Assembly: GCA_001897435.1 (NCBI GenBank)
Contig: MKSV01000007.1
Span: 620,001 to 684,000 of the forward strand
Direction: 5' to 3'
Source of the DNA: Acidobacteriales bacterium 59-55
GTDB taxonomy: Bacteria > Acidobacteriota > Terriglobia > Terriglobales > Acidobacteriaceae
Length of the DNA stretch: 64,000 nt
The notes beneath the pieces are model-generated. The model ran no database searches. It saw only the letters and a list, made by a program, of their open reading frames with translations, and was not told where the DNA came from. The translations under genes were made by a program, and so were the position numbers. This document shows positions 45,151 to 54,456 of the stretch, in pieces; positions within the stretch are counted from its first letter, which is position 1, and each line of letters begins with the position of its first letter.

Positions 45151-45957
45151 ATGCAAAAGATGACGGAGATTAACAAGTCGAGGGCCGAGAAAGTTCGTTT
45201 GGACAAGCTGCTGGTCGATCGCGGCCATGCCGCCTCGCGGGAGCGGGCGCAGGCGCTGATCCTCGCGGGCCGGGTGCTGGTCGATGAGCAGCGCGTCGAC
45301 AAGCCGGGAACGGCGGTGCGCGGGGAGGTCTCAATTCGGCTGCTGGGCTCCGACCTGAAATACGTCAGCCGGGGCGGACTGAAGCTGGAGCAGGCCCTGG
45401 CGCACTGGCAGATTGTGCTGGAGGGAGCGGCCTGCGTCGATATCGGAGCGTCCACGGGTGGGTTTACGGACTGCATGTTGCAGAGTGGGGCCATCAGCGT
45501 GCTGGCCGTCGATACCGGCTATGGACAGATTGCACAGAAGCTGCGCGACGATCCGCGAGTGACGCTGCGAGAACGGACCAATGCCCGGCTTCTGGAGCGC
45601 GGAGAACTGCTCGGGGGCGATGCGGTGCCGACCTTCTTCGCGATGGACGTCTCTTTTATCTCGGTGACGCTTGTTCTTCCGGCGGTTCTGGGGGCGCTTT
45701 CGACGGTGCAGCAGCGATGGCAGGGCACCGGCGTGATCTTAGTCAAGCCACAGTTTGAGGCGGGCCGCGCGCATGTGGGCAAGGGAGGCATCGTTCGCGA
45801 CGACGGTGCGCGGCGTCTGGCGGTCGAGCGCGTTCGAGAGTGTGTGATCGAGCAGGGGGGCAGCGGGGTGGATGTCATCGATTCGCCCATTCTCGGGATG
45901 GAAGGGAACCACGAATACTTACTCCGTGCGAACTTTGGGGTGCGGGAAATCTCGTAG
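45151..45957 (+). CDS. tlyA: TlyA-family rRNA 2'-O-methyltransferase/hemolysin-like
   Basis: Protein of 268 residues. An S4 RNA-binding domain (VRLDKLLVDRGHAASRERAQALI) is followed by a methyltransferase domain (VDIGASTGGFTDCML, AVDTGYGQIA). TlyA methylates 16S and 23S rRNA at specific cytidines in Mycobacterium; the C-terminal VKPQFEAGR is characteristic. ATG 45160 three codons in is an alternative start. It is followed 33 bp later by NAD kinase on the same strand, a pairing common in bacteria. Confidence 0.9.
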   Translation: MQKMTEINKSRAEKVRLDKLLVDRGHAASRERAQALILAGRVLVDEQRVDKPGTAVRGEVSIRLLGSDLKYVSRGGLKLEQALAHWQIVLEGAACVDIGASTGGFTDCMLQSGAISVLAVDTGYGQIAQKLRDDPRVTLRERTNARLLERGELLGGDAVPTFFAMDVSFISVTLVLPAVLGALSTVQQRWQGTGVILVKPQFEAGRAHVGKGGIVRDDGARRLAVERVRECVIEQGGSGVDVIDSPILGMEGNHEYLLRANFGVREIS

Positions 45958-45990
45958 GTTCAATGGCGAACTGCCATTACACTAGACGAC

Positions 45991-46848
45991 ATGCCCCTTG
46001 CCGCGATTGTTTCCAAGCCGCAGAAGCCGGAGCTTGCCGGGATTCTGCACGAACTTGTCACCTGGCTTGATGGCCATGGCTATCGGTACATTCTGGACCC
46101 GGACAGCGCCGCCTATCTTGGCTCGGCGGAGGCGATTGAGCGGCCGGAGATGCCGGGACACAAGCCGAACCTGGTGATCGTGCTGGGTGGGGATGGGACT
46201 TTGCTTGCCGCGGCGCGAGCTTTTGCGCGAACGACGACACCGATCCTTTCGGTCAACCTGGGGTCGTTGGGATTCCTTACGGAGATTCCCCTGGGCGATC
46301 TCTATGCAACGCTTCAGGCTTGGTGCACAGGTTGCGCCGGCGTCGAGGTTCGGGCGATGATGCATGCGCAGCTCCACCGCGGCGGCAAACTGCTGCACGA
46401 GTGGGATGCGCTGAACGATGTGGTCGTGTCCAAGGGCACTATCGCCCGGATGGCAGACTTTACCATCGAGATCGATGAGCAGTTCGTCGCGAAGTTTCGC
46501 GCAGACGGGGTCATCGTGGCCACGCCTACGGGATCGACCGCCTACAACCTTGCCGCGAATGGGCCGATTGTCATGCCCAACGTCAACGCGATGCTGGTTA
46601 CCCCAATCTGCCCGCACCTGTTGACGCTAAGGCCTATCGTCGTGCCTGGGGATTCGTCTGTAAGCATTCATATTGAAGGGGTTCCGAATCAGACCTACCT
46701 GACGGTGGATGGACAGGAGGCTGTCGAACTGCTGCTCGGGGATACGGTTCATTGCTGCCGGTCTCAATACAGCGTGCGGCTGCTGCGGCAGCACCCGAAC
46801 GGTGTCTTCAATGTGCTGCGGTCGAAGTTGAAGTGGGGTGAGCGGTAG
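45991..46848 (+). CDS. nadK: NAD kinase
   Basis: Phosphorylates NAD to NADP. The 285-residue protein has the GGDG motif in VIVLGGDGTLLAAARAF, NDVVVSKGTIARM for NAD binding, and the GSTAYNLAANGPIV motif. The length is normal. It is in the same transcription unit as tlyA. After the stop comes a short noncoding segment with a dispersed palindrome. Confidence 0.95.
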   Translation: MPLAAIVSKPQKPELAGILHELVTWLDGHGYRYILDPDSAAYLGSAEAIERPEMPGHKPNLVIVLGGDGTLLAAARAFARTTTPILSVNLGSLGFLTEIPLGDLYATLQAWCTGCAGVEVRAMMHAQLHRGGKLLHEWDALNDVVVSKGTIARMADFTIEIDEQFVAKFRADGVIVATPTGSTAYNLAANGPIVMPNVNAMLVTPICPHLLTLRPIVVPGDSSVSIHIEGVPNQTYLTVDGQEAVELLLGDTVHCCRSQYSVRLLRQHPNGVFNVLRSKLKWGER

Positions 46849-46893
46849 AGGTTGTTGCGGCGAGAGCTATTTCCTCTCGGAGTAGCTTTCCTT

Positions 46894-46916
46894 GTTTGTC
46901 ATTCCCGAAGGGAATC
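46894..46916 (+). repeat. Short dispersed palindrome, copy 2
   Basis: A 23-base sequence with core TTCCCGAAGGGAA is the exact reverse complement of 24091-24113. It lies 46 bp after the NAD kinase stop and may act as a hairpin at the end of that transcript as well as being a repeat. Confidence 0.65.
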
Positions 46917-46962
46917 CGCGTTTTGCTCGAATCACCAAGGCTACATCCACAGGAAAAATGTT

Positions 46963-47709
46963 CTAGCGCTTCAGGGTGACGACCTGCGAGCCGATGGGAT
47001 GGCAGAAGACCTTGCCGTGGCTCAGAGCGATCTTGCGCTGGGCGAGCGCAGCCATCTCCGGGTCGTGAGTGACCATGACGATGGTGTGGCCGTTGCGATG
47101 GAGATCCTGCAGCAGCTCGGCGACGATGGTTTGGTTGGCGGCATCGAGGTTGCCGGTGGGTTCGTCGGCCAGGAGGATGGGCGGGTTGTTGATGAGGGCG
47201 CGGGCGATGCAGACGCGCTGCTGTTCACCGCCGGAGAGTTCACTGGGGAGATGTTCCGCGCGGGCGGCAAGACCGACATGAGCAAGCGCAGCGCGAGCTT
47301 CGGTCTCGTCCGTCATGGAGTGGAAGTATTGGGCCAGCATGACGTTTTCCAGAGCAGAGAGATAGGGAATGAGGTGGAACTGCTGAAAGATGAAGCCGAT
47401 CTTGTCGGCGCGGAAGCGGTCGAGCTCGGCGGCGGTCATGGTGGCGACGTCGATGCCGTCGATGCGAAGCACGCCGGAGGTTGGACGGTCGAGGCAGCCA
47501 ACGAGGTTGACGAGGGTGGACTTGCCCGATCCCGAGGGGCCGGTGATGGCGACCCATTCGCCGGCGACGATGCTGAAGGTAGCGTGATCGAGTGCGCGGA
47601 CGGCTCCAGCACGGCCCGCATACTCGCGCGTAACTCCGTTCAGGGAGATGACGGCACAGTCGGGACGGGTTTCAAGTTCGGACAGGGATGAAGCGGTGGG
47701 GTCGGTCAT
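46963..47709 (-). CDS. ABC transporter ATP-binding protein (MacB/LolD type), no adjacent permease
   Basis: ATPase of 248 residues. Walker A is GPSGSGKST, the Q loop is [10 protein letters not shown], the ABC signature LSGGEQQRV, Walker [13 protein letters not shown], and the H loop VTHD. The type is that of LolD/MacB exporters. No permease with the FtsX fold is adjacent on either side in this window, so its partner lies elsewhere. It faces the divergently placed PL22-like pair. Confidence 0.9.
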   Translation of the reverse strand: MTDPTASSLSELETRPDCAVISLNGVTREYAGRAGAVRALDHATFSIVAGEWVAITGPSGSGKSTLVNLVGCLDRPTSGVLRIDGIDVATMTAAELDRFRADKIGFIFQQFHLIPYLSALENVMLAQYFHSMTDETEARAALAHVGLAARAEHLPSELSGGEQQRVCIARALINNPPILLADEPTGNLDAANQTIVAELLQDLHRNGHTIVMVTHDPEMAALAQRKIALSHGKVFCHPIGSQVVTLKR

Positions 47710-48006
47710 TGGGCTGCTTTCATTTTAGGGGATTCGAAGGGTGAAGCGAGCTGATGGAGGGATAGACGCTAGTGATTCCGAGACGTGGATGTTGGAAGAG
47801 GGAAGGGGGCTTACAAGCGGTCGGCTGATTTCCCCAAAGGAATAATTTCCCAGTAGCACCTCGATGGGTGTATAAAGTCTTTCGCGACCCGAGATGTCGT
47901 ACCAATTGTCTCGACGGCGCGTGTGCCATTCGACTGGGTCATCGTGCTGTGCCCATCGCCAATGGCGATTTCACGGCTCTCCGCCGTTCCAAGGAGCACC
48001 TTGCTG

Positions 48007-49413
48007 ATGTATCGCTTTTTTCGTCTCGCTCTATCCACGCTCGCTCTCTCTGCCGTTATAGCCCCGCTCGCGCTTGCCCAGAGCCTGCCGACCTCGTGGG
48101 TGGACAAGGACACCGGGCATCGGATATTCCGCGTTACCAATGAACCGGGCTCTTCCGGCTTCTACTTCAATGTCAATGCGTATACGCCTGATGGCAAGGA
48201 GATGGTCTACAACGCGCCGGATGGAATTCATGTCATGGACCTTGCCACGCGCAAGACCAAACTGCTGGTCCCGAATCCTCCGCATGGAACGAATGTGGCC
48301 GATGCGCGCACTTTTCGGACGGGAGTGCATGCAATCGTCGTGGGCGCCAAAACTCCGAGCGTCTTCTTCTCCAAGTTCGATGCCGCGACCAAGACGAGTT
48401 CGGTCTACTCCGCCAACGTGTATACGGGGGCGGTCAAAAAACTGGCGACTTTGCCCCCGCGCGCGAACGTCGTTACGATCAATGCCGATGAGACGCTGGC
48501 CGCCGGAACCTACATTGAAGGCAAGGGAGAGGACTACGGAGCGCGTCGCGTGAACCCTCCAGGAGTCAAGCCGGGCTTTCTGGTGCAGCCTCAGAACAAG
48601 GGACAGATGATGGAGCAGCGTCTCGCAGCGCGGCTTCCCCTGGTGCTGTTCACCATCAATCTACAGACGGGCAAGATGACCACGCTGCTGCACAGCACCG
48701 ATTGGATCAACCATTTGCTCTTCTCGCCGACCGATCCGACCTTGCTGATGTATTGCCACGAAGGACCGTGGCAGAAGGTCGACCGCATCTGGATGATCCA
48801 CACCGATGGGACCCACAACACGCTGATTCATAAGCGCACCATGGCGATGGAGATCGCCGGACACGAGTTCTGGGGGCTGGACGGTAAGACGATCTGGTAC
48901 GACTGGCAGTACCCCAAGGGCGAAGACTTCTTCCTTGCCGGCTACAACCTGGAGACGCATAAGCGAACTGCCTTCCACATGCAGCGGAACGAATGGTCGA
49001 TTCACTTCAACCTCACCAGGGACCTCGACATCTTCACCGGCGACGGCGGCGATCCCGGCCAGGTGGCGAAGGCGAAGGATGGCGAGTGGATTGAACTCTT
49101 CCATCCGGAGATGCTGAAGGTCACCGGTATCAACCAACCGGATTTCTGGCAGCCGGGAGTCTTCCACTCTGAACATCTGGTGAACATGTCTCACCACAAC
49201 TACCGGCTGGAGCCGAACGTCCGCTTCTCGCCGGATAAGAAGATGGTGTTCTTTACCAGCAATATGTTCGGTGACAGCTATGTCTTCGGTGTCGAAGTGG
49301 CCAAGGCAGTAAACCCGCCGGCATCGGAGGTTCATTCCACGCCTGAGTTGGCGAAGAAGTTCAATCCTGTCGATCCGACGCCGCTGCATACGCCTCCTCC
49401 CGCAGCTAAATAG
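48007..49413 (+). CDS. Oligogalacturonate lyase-family (PL22) protein, secreted, copy 1
   Basis: Protein of 468 residues with a signal peptide (LALSTLALSAVIAPLALAQ). It resembles pectin-degrading Ogl: TPDGKEMVYNAPDG, MYCHEGPW, the metal-site motif HEFWG, and the FTGDGGD motif, all in the family order on a seven-bladed propeller. Known Ogl from enterobacteria is cytoplasmic; this copy is exported. It should split unsaturated digalacturonate to 5-keto-4-deoxyuronate, though activity is inference. ATG 48007 has AAGGAG ten bases ahead. A close paralog follows 92 bp later. KduD is encoded at 3533-4315. Confidence 0.82.
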   Translation: MYRFFRLALSTLALSAVIAPLALAQSLPTSWVDKDTGHRIFRVTNEPGSSGFYFNVNAYTPDGKEMVYNAPDGIHVMDLATRKTKLLVPNPPHGTNVADARTFRTGVHAIVVGAKTPSVFFSKFDAATKTSSVYSANVYTGAVKKLATLPPRANVVTINADETLAAGTYIEGKGEDYGARRVNPPGVKPGFLVQPQNKGQMMEQRLAARLPLVLFTINLQTGKMTTLLHSTDWINHLLFSPTDPTLLMYCHEGPWQKVDRIWMIHTDGTHNTLIHKRTMAMEIAGHEFWGLDGKTIWYDWQYPKGEDFFLAGYNLETHKRTAFHMQRNEWSIHFNLTRDLDIFTGDGGDPGQVAKAKDGEWIELFHPEMLKVTGINQPDFWQPGVFHSEHLVNMSHHNYRLEPNVRFSPDKKMVFFTSNMFGDSYVFGVEVAKAVNPPASEVHSTPELAKKFNPVDPTPLHTPPPAAK

Positions 49414-49428
49414 GAATGTTTTTCCGAT

Positions 49429-49462
49429 CCGGGCGCGTCGAGGCATTTCCCGGCGCGCCCGG
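49429..49462 (+). terminator. Hairpin between the two PL22-like genes
   Basis: CCGGGCGCG (49429-49437) pairs with CGCGCCCGG (49454-49462) across a 16-base loop. CTATTTCC follows, so termination would be weak. It may tune the level of the downstream copy. Confidence 0.45.
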
Positions 49463-49505
49463 CTATTTCCGTCAGCAGACTCAATGTTTAGCCTCAGGGG
49501 TTTTT

Positions 49506-50930
49506 ATGCATCTTTCTGCCCGCTTTCTTGCCATTGCCTCCGCATGTTGTATGGCTATGCCGCTTGTGGCGCAATTCAATCTGCCTAAATCCTGGGTCGA
49601 CAAGGATACCGGCCATCGCATCTTCCGGCTCACGGATGAGGCTGGATCGTCCGGCTTCTATTTCAACGTCAATGCCTACTCTCCCGACGGCAAGCTGATG
49701 GCCTACAGCGCGCCCGACGGCATCCACGTGCTGGAGCTTGCCACGAGGAAGACGCGGCTGCTGGTGCCGAATCCGCCGCGCCCGGCCGATGCTCCGGCAG
49801 GCGGCAGAGGCTACTTTCGCGGCGGTGTTCACGCCATCGTCGTTGGGAGAAAGACCAACAGCGTCTTCTTCTCGAAGTTCGACGCGGCGAGCAATGCGAC
49901 GACGCTGTACAAGGCGGATATGTACACGGGCAAGGTGACGAAGCTGGTGACGCTGCCTCCGCGCGTCGGCGTTTCGACGATCAATGCCGACGAGACGCTG
50001 GGCGTGGGCAGCTACGCAGAGACAGCAGCCGGGGCGGCGCAGGAGTATGGGCGGCGCAATCGTGCTCCGGCCGCGAATGCGAAGCAGGCTCCGCGACAGG
50101 CCGGCAATCTTGTTCAGGCCGAGGACAAGCAACAGATGATGGAGCGCCGTCTCGCGGCGCACATTCCGGTGGTGCTCTTCAAAATCGACCTCCAGAGCGG
50201 CAAGATCACTCCGCTGCTCCACTCGACCGACTGGATCGGGCACATGCTCTTTTCGCCCACCGATCCCACATTGCTGATGTACTGCCACGAAGGGCCATGG
50301 CATAAGGTGGACCGCGTGTGGATGATTCATACCGACGGCACCCACAATACGCTGATCCACAAGCGCACCATGGCGATGGAGATTGCCGGGCACGAGTTCT
50401 GGGGACTGGACGGCCGAACGATCTGGTACGACTGGCAGTTTCCCAAGGGGCAGGACTTCTTTCTTGCGGGTTACAATCTCCAGACGCATAGACGCACCGC
50501 CTTTCACATGCAACGGAACGAATGGTCGATTCACTTCAATCTGACCCAGGATCTTGATCTATTTACGGGCGATGGCGGCGACTCCGGGCAGGTGGCGCGC
50601 TCGCACGATGGCACATGGATCGAGCTCTTCCATCCGGAGATGCTGAAGGTCACCGGGATCAATCAACCGGATTTCTGGCAGCCCGGCGTCTTTCACTCCG
50701 AGCATCTGGTGAACATGGCGCACCACAACTATCGTCTGGAGCCGAACGTGCGCTTTTCGCCGGACAAGAAGCTGGTGATCTTTACCAGCAACATGTTCGG
50801 GCCGAGTTATGTGTTTGGGGTTGAGGTGGAGAAGGCGACGAACGCTCCGGCCTCTGATGTACGCTCCACGCCTGAATTGGCGAAGGAGTTCAACCCGGTC
50901 GACCCGACGCCTACGCCCGACGATAAGTGA
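49506..50930 (+). CDS. Oligogalacturonate lyase-family (PL22) protein, secreted, copy 2
   Basis: Paralog of the preceding gene, 474 residues, with a shorter signal (FLAIASACCMAMPLVAQ). The second half is nearly identical: HEFWGLDGRTIWYDWQFPKG, FHMQRNEWSIHFNLT, DFWQPGVFHSEHLVNM and NVRFSPDKK. A region of about 25 residues around 170-200 (rich in Ala, Gln and Arg) is unique to this copy. The family's metal-site and CHEGPW motifs are kept. ATG 49506 follows AGGGG by five bases. A strong hairpin comes after the stop. Confidence 0.82.
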   Translation: MHLSARFLAIASACCMAMPLVAQFNLPKSWVDKDTGHRIFRLTDEAGSSGFYFNVNAYSPDGKLMAYSAPDGIHVLELATRKTRLLVPNPPRPADAPAGGRGYFRGGVHAIVVGRKTNSVFFSKFDAASNATTLYKADMYTGKVTKLVTLPPRVGVSTINADETLGVGSYAETAAGAAQEYGRRNRAPAANAKQAPRQAGNLVQAEDKQQMMERRLAAHIPVVLFKIDLQSGKITPLLHSTDWIGHMLFSPTDPTLLMYCHEGPWHKVDRVWMIHTDGTHNTLIHKRTMAMEIAGHEFWGLDGRTIWYDWQFPKGQDFFLAGYNLQTHRRTAFHMQRNEWSIHFNLTQDLDLFTGDGGDSGQVARSHDGTWIELFHPEMLKVTGINQPDFWQPGVFHSEHLVNMAHHNYRLEPNVRFSPDKKLVIFTSNMFGPSYVFGVEVEKATNAPASDVRSTPELAKEFNPVDPTPTPDDK

Positions 50931-50936
50931 TTGCAT

Positions 50937-50980
50937 CGAAGGCAGGCGTGCCGAATCATGGTGCGCCCGCCTTCGAGTTT
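50937..50980 (+). terminator. Hairpin at the end of the PL22-like gene pair
   Basis: CGAAGGC (50937-50943) and GCCTTCG (50969-50975) pair, with an inner GGCG/CGCC extension after a one-base mismatch. It is followed by AGTTTGG. It starts six bases after the stop of copy 2. Confidence 0.6.
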
Positions 50981-51173
50981 GGACCGCAAATCGCGCGAGG
51001 CCATTCAGGGCGGATCGATATTCGTGTAATCTGGGCGGACTGCCATTCCACACGATTGGACCGCCCCACTGACACCGGATACGACATCGAGAGAAGAGAT
51101 TCGCGTACAGCGCAGGCGCTGGCGCATCGCCTGGCTGCTGGGAATCGGAGTCCTGGTCAACTACTTTGACCGG

Positions 51174-52379
51174 GTGAACCTGTCGGTCTCGCACGAGGCG
51201 CTGATCGAGACCTTTGGCATCTCCGCGGTGACCTTCGGCTATCTTTCGGGTGCCTATAACTGGACCTATGCAATGTGCCAGTTGCCGATCGGCGTGCTGC
51301 TGGACAAGTGCGGCGTCAAACGCGTTGGACGCATCGGCATCTTTCTGTGGAGCGTTGCCTCGTTCGCTGCTGCGGTGACGCCGAACCTGGCTGGTTTTTT
51401 TGGGGCAAGGCTGCTGCTGGGAGTGGGAGAAGCACCGACGTTTCCGGCCAACGCCAAGGCTGTCGGCTATTGGTTTCCGGACAAGGAGCGGAGCTTTGCG
51501 ACGGCGATCTTCGACTCGGCAGCGAAGTTCTCTTCAGCGATTGGCGTACCGCTGATCGGCATCTTGCTGCTGAAGGTGGGCTGGCGCTGGAGCTTTGCCG
51601 TTACCGGCCTGATCAGCTTGATCTATTTCTTCTACTTCTGGAAGGTCTATCGCGATCCGCAGGACGATCCGGCATTGACCGAGGCCGAGCGAAGACACAT
51701 CGAGCAGGACGCCAAGCCCTTGACTGTGGACGATAGGCTGACGGGGAATGCATCGCTGGGCTATCTGATCAAGCAGCGGAAGGTGCTCGGGCTGGCGATT
51801 GGCTTCGGCTCGTACAACTACGTCTTCTATCTGCTGCTGACGTGGCTGCCAAGTTATCTCTCTTCGGCGCTGCATATCGACCTGCTGCACTCGTTCCTCT
51901 ATACCGGAGTGCCGTGGCTGGTGGCGACGGCAGGTGACCTGTTGGTTGGCGGGTGGTTGGTGGATACGCTGATTCACCGGGGATGGAACGCGAACACGGT
52001 GCGCAAGGTGATTCTGATCGGCGGCACGGCGATGGGGCTGGGAATTCTTGGAGCTGCGCACGCACATTCGGCCACGCGAGCGATTATCTGGATCAGCATC
52101 TCGATCGGAGGCTTGTCGGCAGCGGCTCCGGTGGGATGGTCGATTCCTTCGCTGATCGCACCCCGGCACAGCGTGGGCAAGGTCGGCGGCATCATGAACT
52201 TTTCCAACCAGATCTCAGGAATCGCCGCACCGATTATTACCGGCTACGTGGTGGCGGCGACGCAGTCGTTTGCCTGGGCATTCGGCGTGTCGGCGGTGTA
52301 CCTGTTGATCGGCATTGCGGCATACATCTTCATGCTGGGACGGATCGAGCCGGTGGCTCCGGAGCCGCAGCGGGGCTGA
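51174..52379 (+). CDS. MFS transporter, start codon unresolved
   Basis: Permease of the anion:cation-symporter/hexuronate type. 401 residues are read from GTG 51174, but the reading frame continues upstream without a stop to 51030, encoding TWLLGIGVLVNYFDRVNL-like sequence that is the conserved first helix and its Asp-Arg end. There is no in-frame ATG, GTG or TTG before 51174; only CTG (51069) or ATT (51099) are available. Hence the true N terminus is probably upstream with a non-AUG start. Motif GVLLDKCGVKRVGR is the usual loop 2-3 signature. Next to PL22-like genes, so uptake of an uronate or oligouronide is a reasonable guess. Confidence 0.8.
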   Translation: MNLSVSHEALIETFGISAVTFGYLSGAYNWTYAMCQLPIGVLLDKCGVKRVGRIGIFLWSVASFAAAVTPNLAGFFGARLLLGVGEAPTFPANAKAVGYWFPDKERSFATAIFDSAAKFSSAIGVPLIGILLLKVGWRWSFAVTGLISLIYFFYFWKVYRDPQDDPALTEAERRHIEQDAKPLTVDDRLTGNASLGYLIKQRKVLGLAIGFGSYNYVFYLLLTWLPSYLSSALHIDLLHSFLYTGVPWLVATAGDLLVGGWLVDTLIHRGWNANTVRKVILIGGTAMGLGILGAAHAHSATRAIIWISISIGGLSAAAPVGWSIPSLIAPRHSVGKVGGIMNFSNQISGIAAPIITGYVVAATQSFAWAFGVSAVYLLIGIAAYIFMLGRIEPVAPEPQRG

Positions 52380-52509
52380 TGGGATAGGGGATTGCCGGTG
52401 CGGCGGAAGGTGGAATACAGGGAGTCTTCCCACTGCGCCGTGCAATAAAGCTGCACGGCTTCGGTCGAGATGCCGTGTGCGTTGATGCGTAAGGGAATAG
52501 CGGTAACGG

Positions 52510-53307
52510 TTACAGGGTTGCGCGCATGGCTCCGGTGGAGATGCCCCCGTCGATCAGCAGTGTCTGCCCGGTCATGTAACGGCTCGACTCCGAGGCAAGG
52601 AAGACGACGGCTCCGTCGAGGTCCTGCGGCGCGCCGGGACGCTTTACGGGAATGCGGTCCTTGAGGTATTCGACCCACTTCTCATTTTCGTAGAGGACTG
52701 TGTTCTGCTTGGTATGGAACCAGCCGGGGGCGAGGCAGTTGACAGTGATGCCGTGCTTGCCCCAGTCGTCGGCGAGGCTCATGGTGAGCTGGCGAATGCC
52801 GCCACGGCTGGCGCCGTAGGGCGCGAGGCCGGCGTAGCCGAAGACGCTGGTGACCGAACCGATGTTGATGATGCGGCCGTAGCCGAAGGGGACCATGCGG
52901 CGCGCCATCTGCTGGGCGACGAAGAAGCTGCCGCGCAGGTTGGTGTCGAGGACAAGGTTCCAGTCGTCCCAGGTGACGTCGAGTGCGGGCTTGCGTACGT
53001 TGCAGCCGGCGTTGTTGACCAGAATGTGAATCTGGCTGCAGGCGGCTTCGGCGGCGGCGGCCATGCGCTCGATGCTGCCCTGGTCGCGGACGTCGAGCGC
53101 GAGCGGGATGGCTTTGCGGCCGAGGGCCTCGATCTCGGGAAGGAAGGGGGTAAGGTCTTCGACGCGGCGGCTGGTGAGGATGAGGTCGGCGCCGGCGGCG
53201 GCGAGGGCGCGGGCGAAGTACTGGCCGAGGCCGCGGCTGGCCCCGGTGATGAGAGCGGTCTGTCCGGTGAGGTCGAAGAGGTGATTGGGCATTTGGGGAT
53301 TAGCCAT
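52510..53307 (-). CDS. SDR-family oxidoreductase, gluconate 5-dehydrogenase-like
   Basis: Classical SDR of 265 residues: TGASRGLG in the N-terminal cofactor site, NNAGCNVRKP, IINIGSVTS, Tyr-x3-Arg in place of the usual Tyr-x3-Lys (APYGASRGG), and LLIDGG at the C terminus. The Lys-to-Arg change at the catalytic position is unusual and may alter activity. It overlaps the upstream dehydrogenase gene by one base (TAATG), so the two are coupled. Family members reduce keto-gluconates, so a uronate or aldonate substrate fits the area. Confidence 0.8.
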   Translation of the reverse strand: MANPQMPNHLFDLTGQTALITGASRGLGQYFARALAAAGADLILTSRRVEDLTPFLPEIEALGRKAIPLALDVRDQGSIERMAAAAEAACSQIHILVNNAGCNVRKPALDVTWDDWNLVLDTNLRGSFFVAQQMARRMVPFGYGRIINIGSVTSVFGYAGLAPYGASRGGIRQLTMSLADDWGKHGITVNCLAPGWFHTKQNTVLYENEKWVEYLKDRIPVKRPGAPQDLDGAVVFLASESSRYMTGQTLLIDGGISTGAMRATL

Positions 53308-54377
53308 TATTGAGCTGCGCTTTCGCTTGATTGGACCGCACCTTCACGTGGGTCGAGGACGATCTTCATCAGGTTGGGCTCATGGGAGTAGAGGCGCTCA
53401 AACCAACTGGGCCCGTCGGTCAAGGGAGCGACGGCGGTGATGAGTGGGCCGACCTTGATCTTGCCTTCGGCGATCAGTTGCATCGCCTGCGGATATTCGC
53501 CGTTGGAGGCGCAGGAGCCTTGCAGCCGGATCTGGCGGGAGACGACCTTTTGCAGGTGGATGGTGACTTCGGGCGTGATGTTGCCGACCAGCGTGACGGT
53601 GCCTCCCTTGCGCACGCAATCGATGGCCGAGGTAACGGTCTCGTTGCGGCCTACGGCTTCGAGGACGACATCGACGCCACGGCCTTCGGTGAGGCGAAGG
53701 ACTTCAGTTTGCAGGTCGGCTCCGGAGAGCAGCAGGGTCTGGTCGGCTCCGAGATCGGCGGCGAGTTTAAGGCGAGTGGCGTCGATGTCGGCGACGAAGA
53801 CGCGGGAGCAGCCGGCGGCGCGAGCGGACTGGAGCAGCAGAAGGCCAATCATGCCGGCGCCGATGACCAGAGCGGTTTCGCCACCCTTAACCTCGGAGAC
53901 GCCAACTCCGTGGAGGGCGACGGAGACGGCTTCGAGCATGGCGGCTTCGGCAAAAGAGAGGGCAGAGGGTAGCGAGTAGAGGATTCGTTCGGGAACGGTG
54001 ACGTACTCGGCGAAGGCGCCGTGGCGTCTGAATTCACCGCAGGAGACGCCGACGACCTGGCGGTTGTCGCAGAGGTTGAACTCGCCGCGGCGGCAGAAGC
54101 CGCAAGTGCCGCAGTAGACGGTGGAGTCGAAGGTGACGCGGTTGCCGGGGGCAAATCCCTTGACTGCCGAGCCAACGGCGGTGACGATGCCCGCAGCCTC
54201 ATGACCCATGACGATGGGAGGAATGCGTCGTCCGGTGGAGCCGTCGTATCCATGCACGTCGCTGCCGCAGATGCCGCATGCGGCGACCTGGACGAGGACC
54301 TCGTCGGGGCCGGGAACAGGCTGGGGAAGGTCCTGGAGTTCAAGGTGTTTGTATTCGGAGAGCAGCATTGCCTTCAT
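53307..54377 (-). CDS. Zinc-dependent medium-chain alcohol dehydrogenase (sorbitol/galactitol DH type)
   Basis: Protein of 356 residues. The catalytic zinc site shows CGICGSDVHGYDG and GHEAAG; the structural zinc Cys cluster is CGTCGFCRRGEFNLC; the NAD site is VIGAGMIGLLLLQ. This is the polyol/threonine dehydrogenase subfamily. A polyol or sugar-acid 5-dehydrogenase role suits the neighbours. It is the upstream gene of a tightly coupled pair with the SDR, and stops by overlapping its start codon. Confidence 0.87.
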   Translation of the reverse strand: MKAMLLSEYKHLELQDLPQPVPGPDEVLVQVAACGICGSDVHGYDGSTGRRIPPIVMGHEAAGIVTAVGSAVKGFAPGNRVTFDSTVYCGTCGFCRRGEFNLCDNRQVVGVSCGEFRRHGAFAEYVTVPERILYSLPSALSFAEAAMLEAVSVALHGVGVSEVKGGETALVIGAGMIGLLLLQSARAAGCSRVFVADIDATRLKLAADLGADQTLLLSGADLQTEVLRLTEGRGVDVVLEAVGRNETVTSAIDCVRKGGTVTLVGNITPEVTIHLQKVVSRQIRLQGSCASNGEYPQAMQLIAEGKIKVGPLITAVAPLTDGPSWFERLYSHEPNLMKIVLDPREGAVQSSESAAQ

Positions 54378-54456
54378 GTTGACGGAGACCTTTCAGGTAA
54401 AACTTTAGGCTTATTCGATGGTAACTCCATCTCCATGGTTTAGGTTGTTGTTCAGG

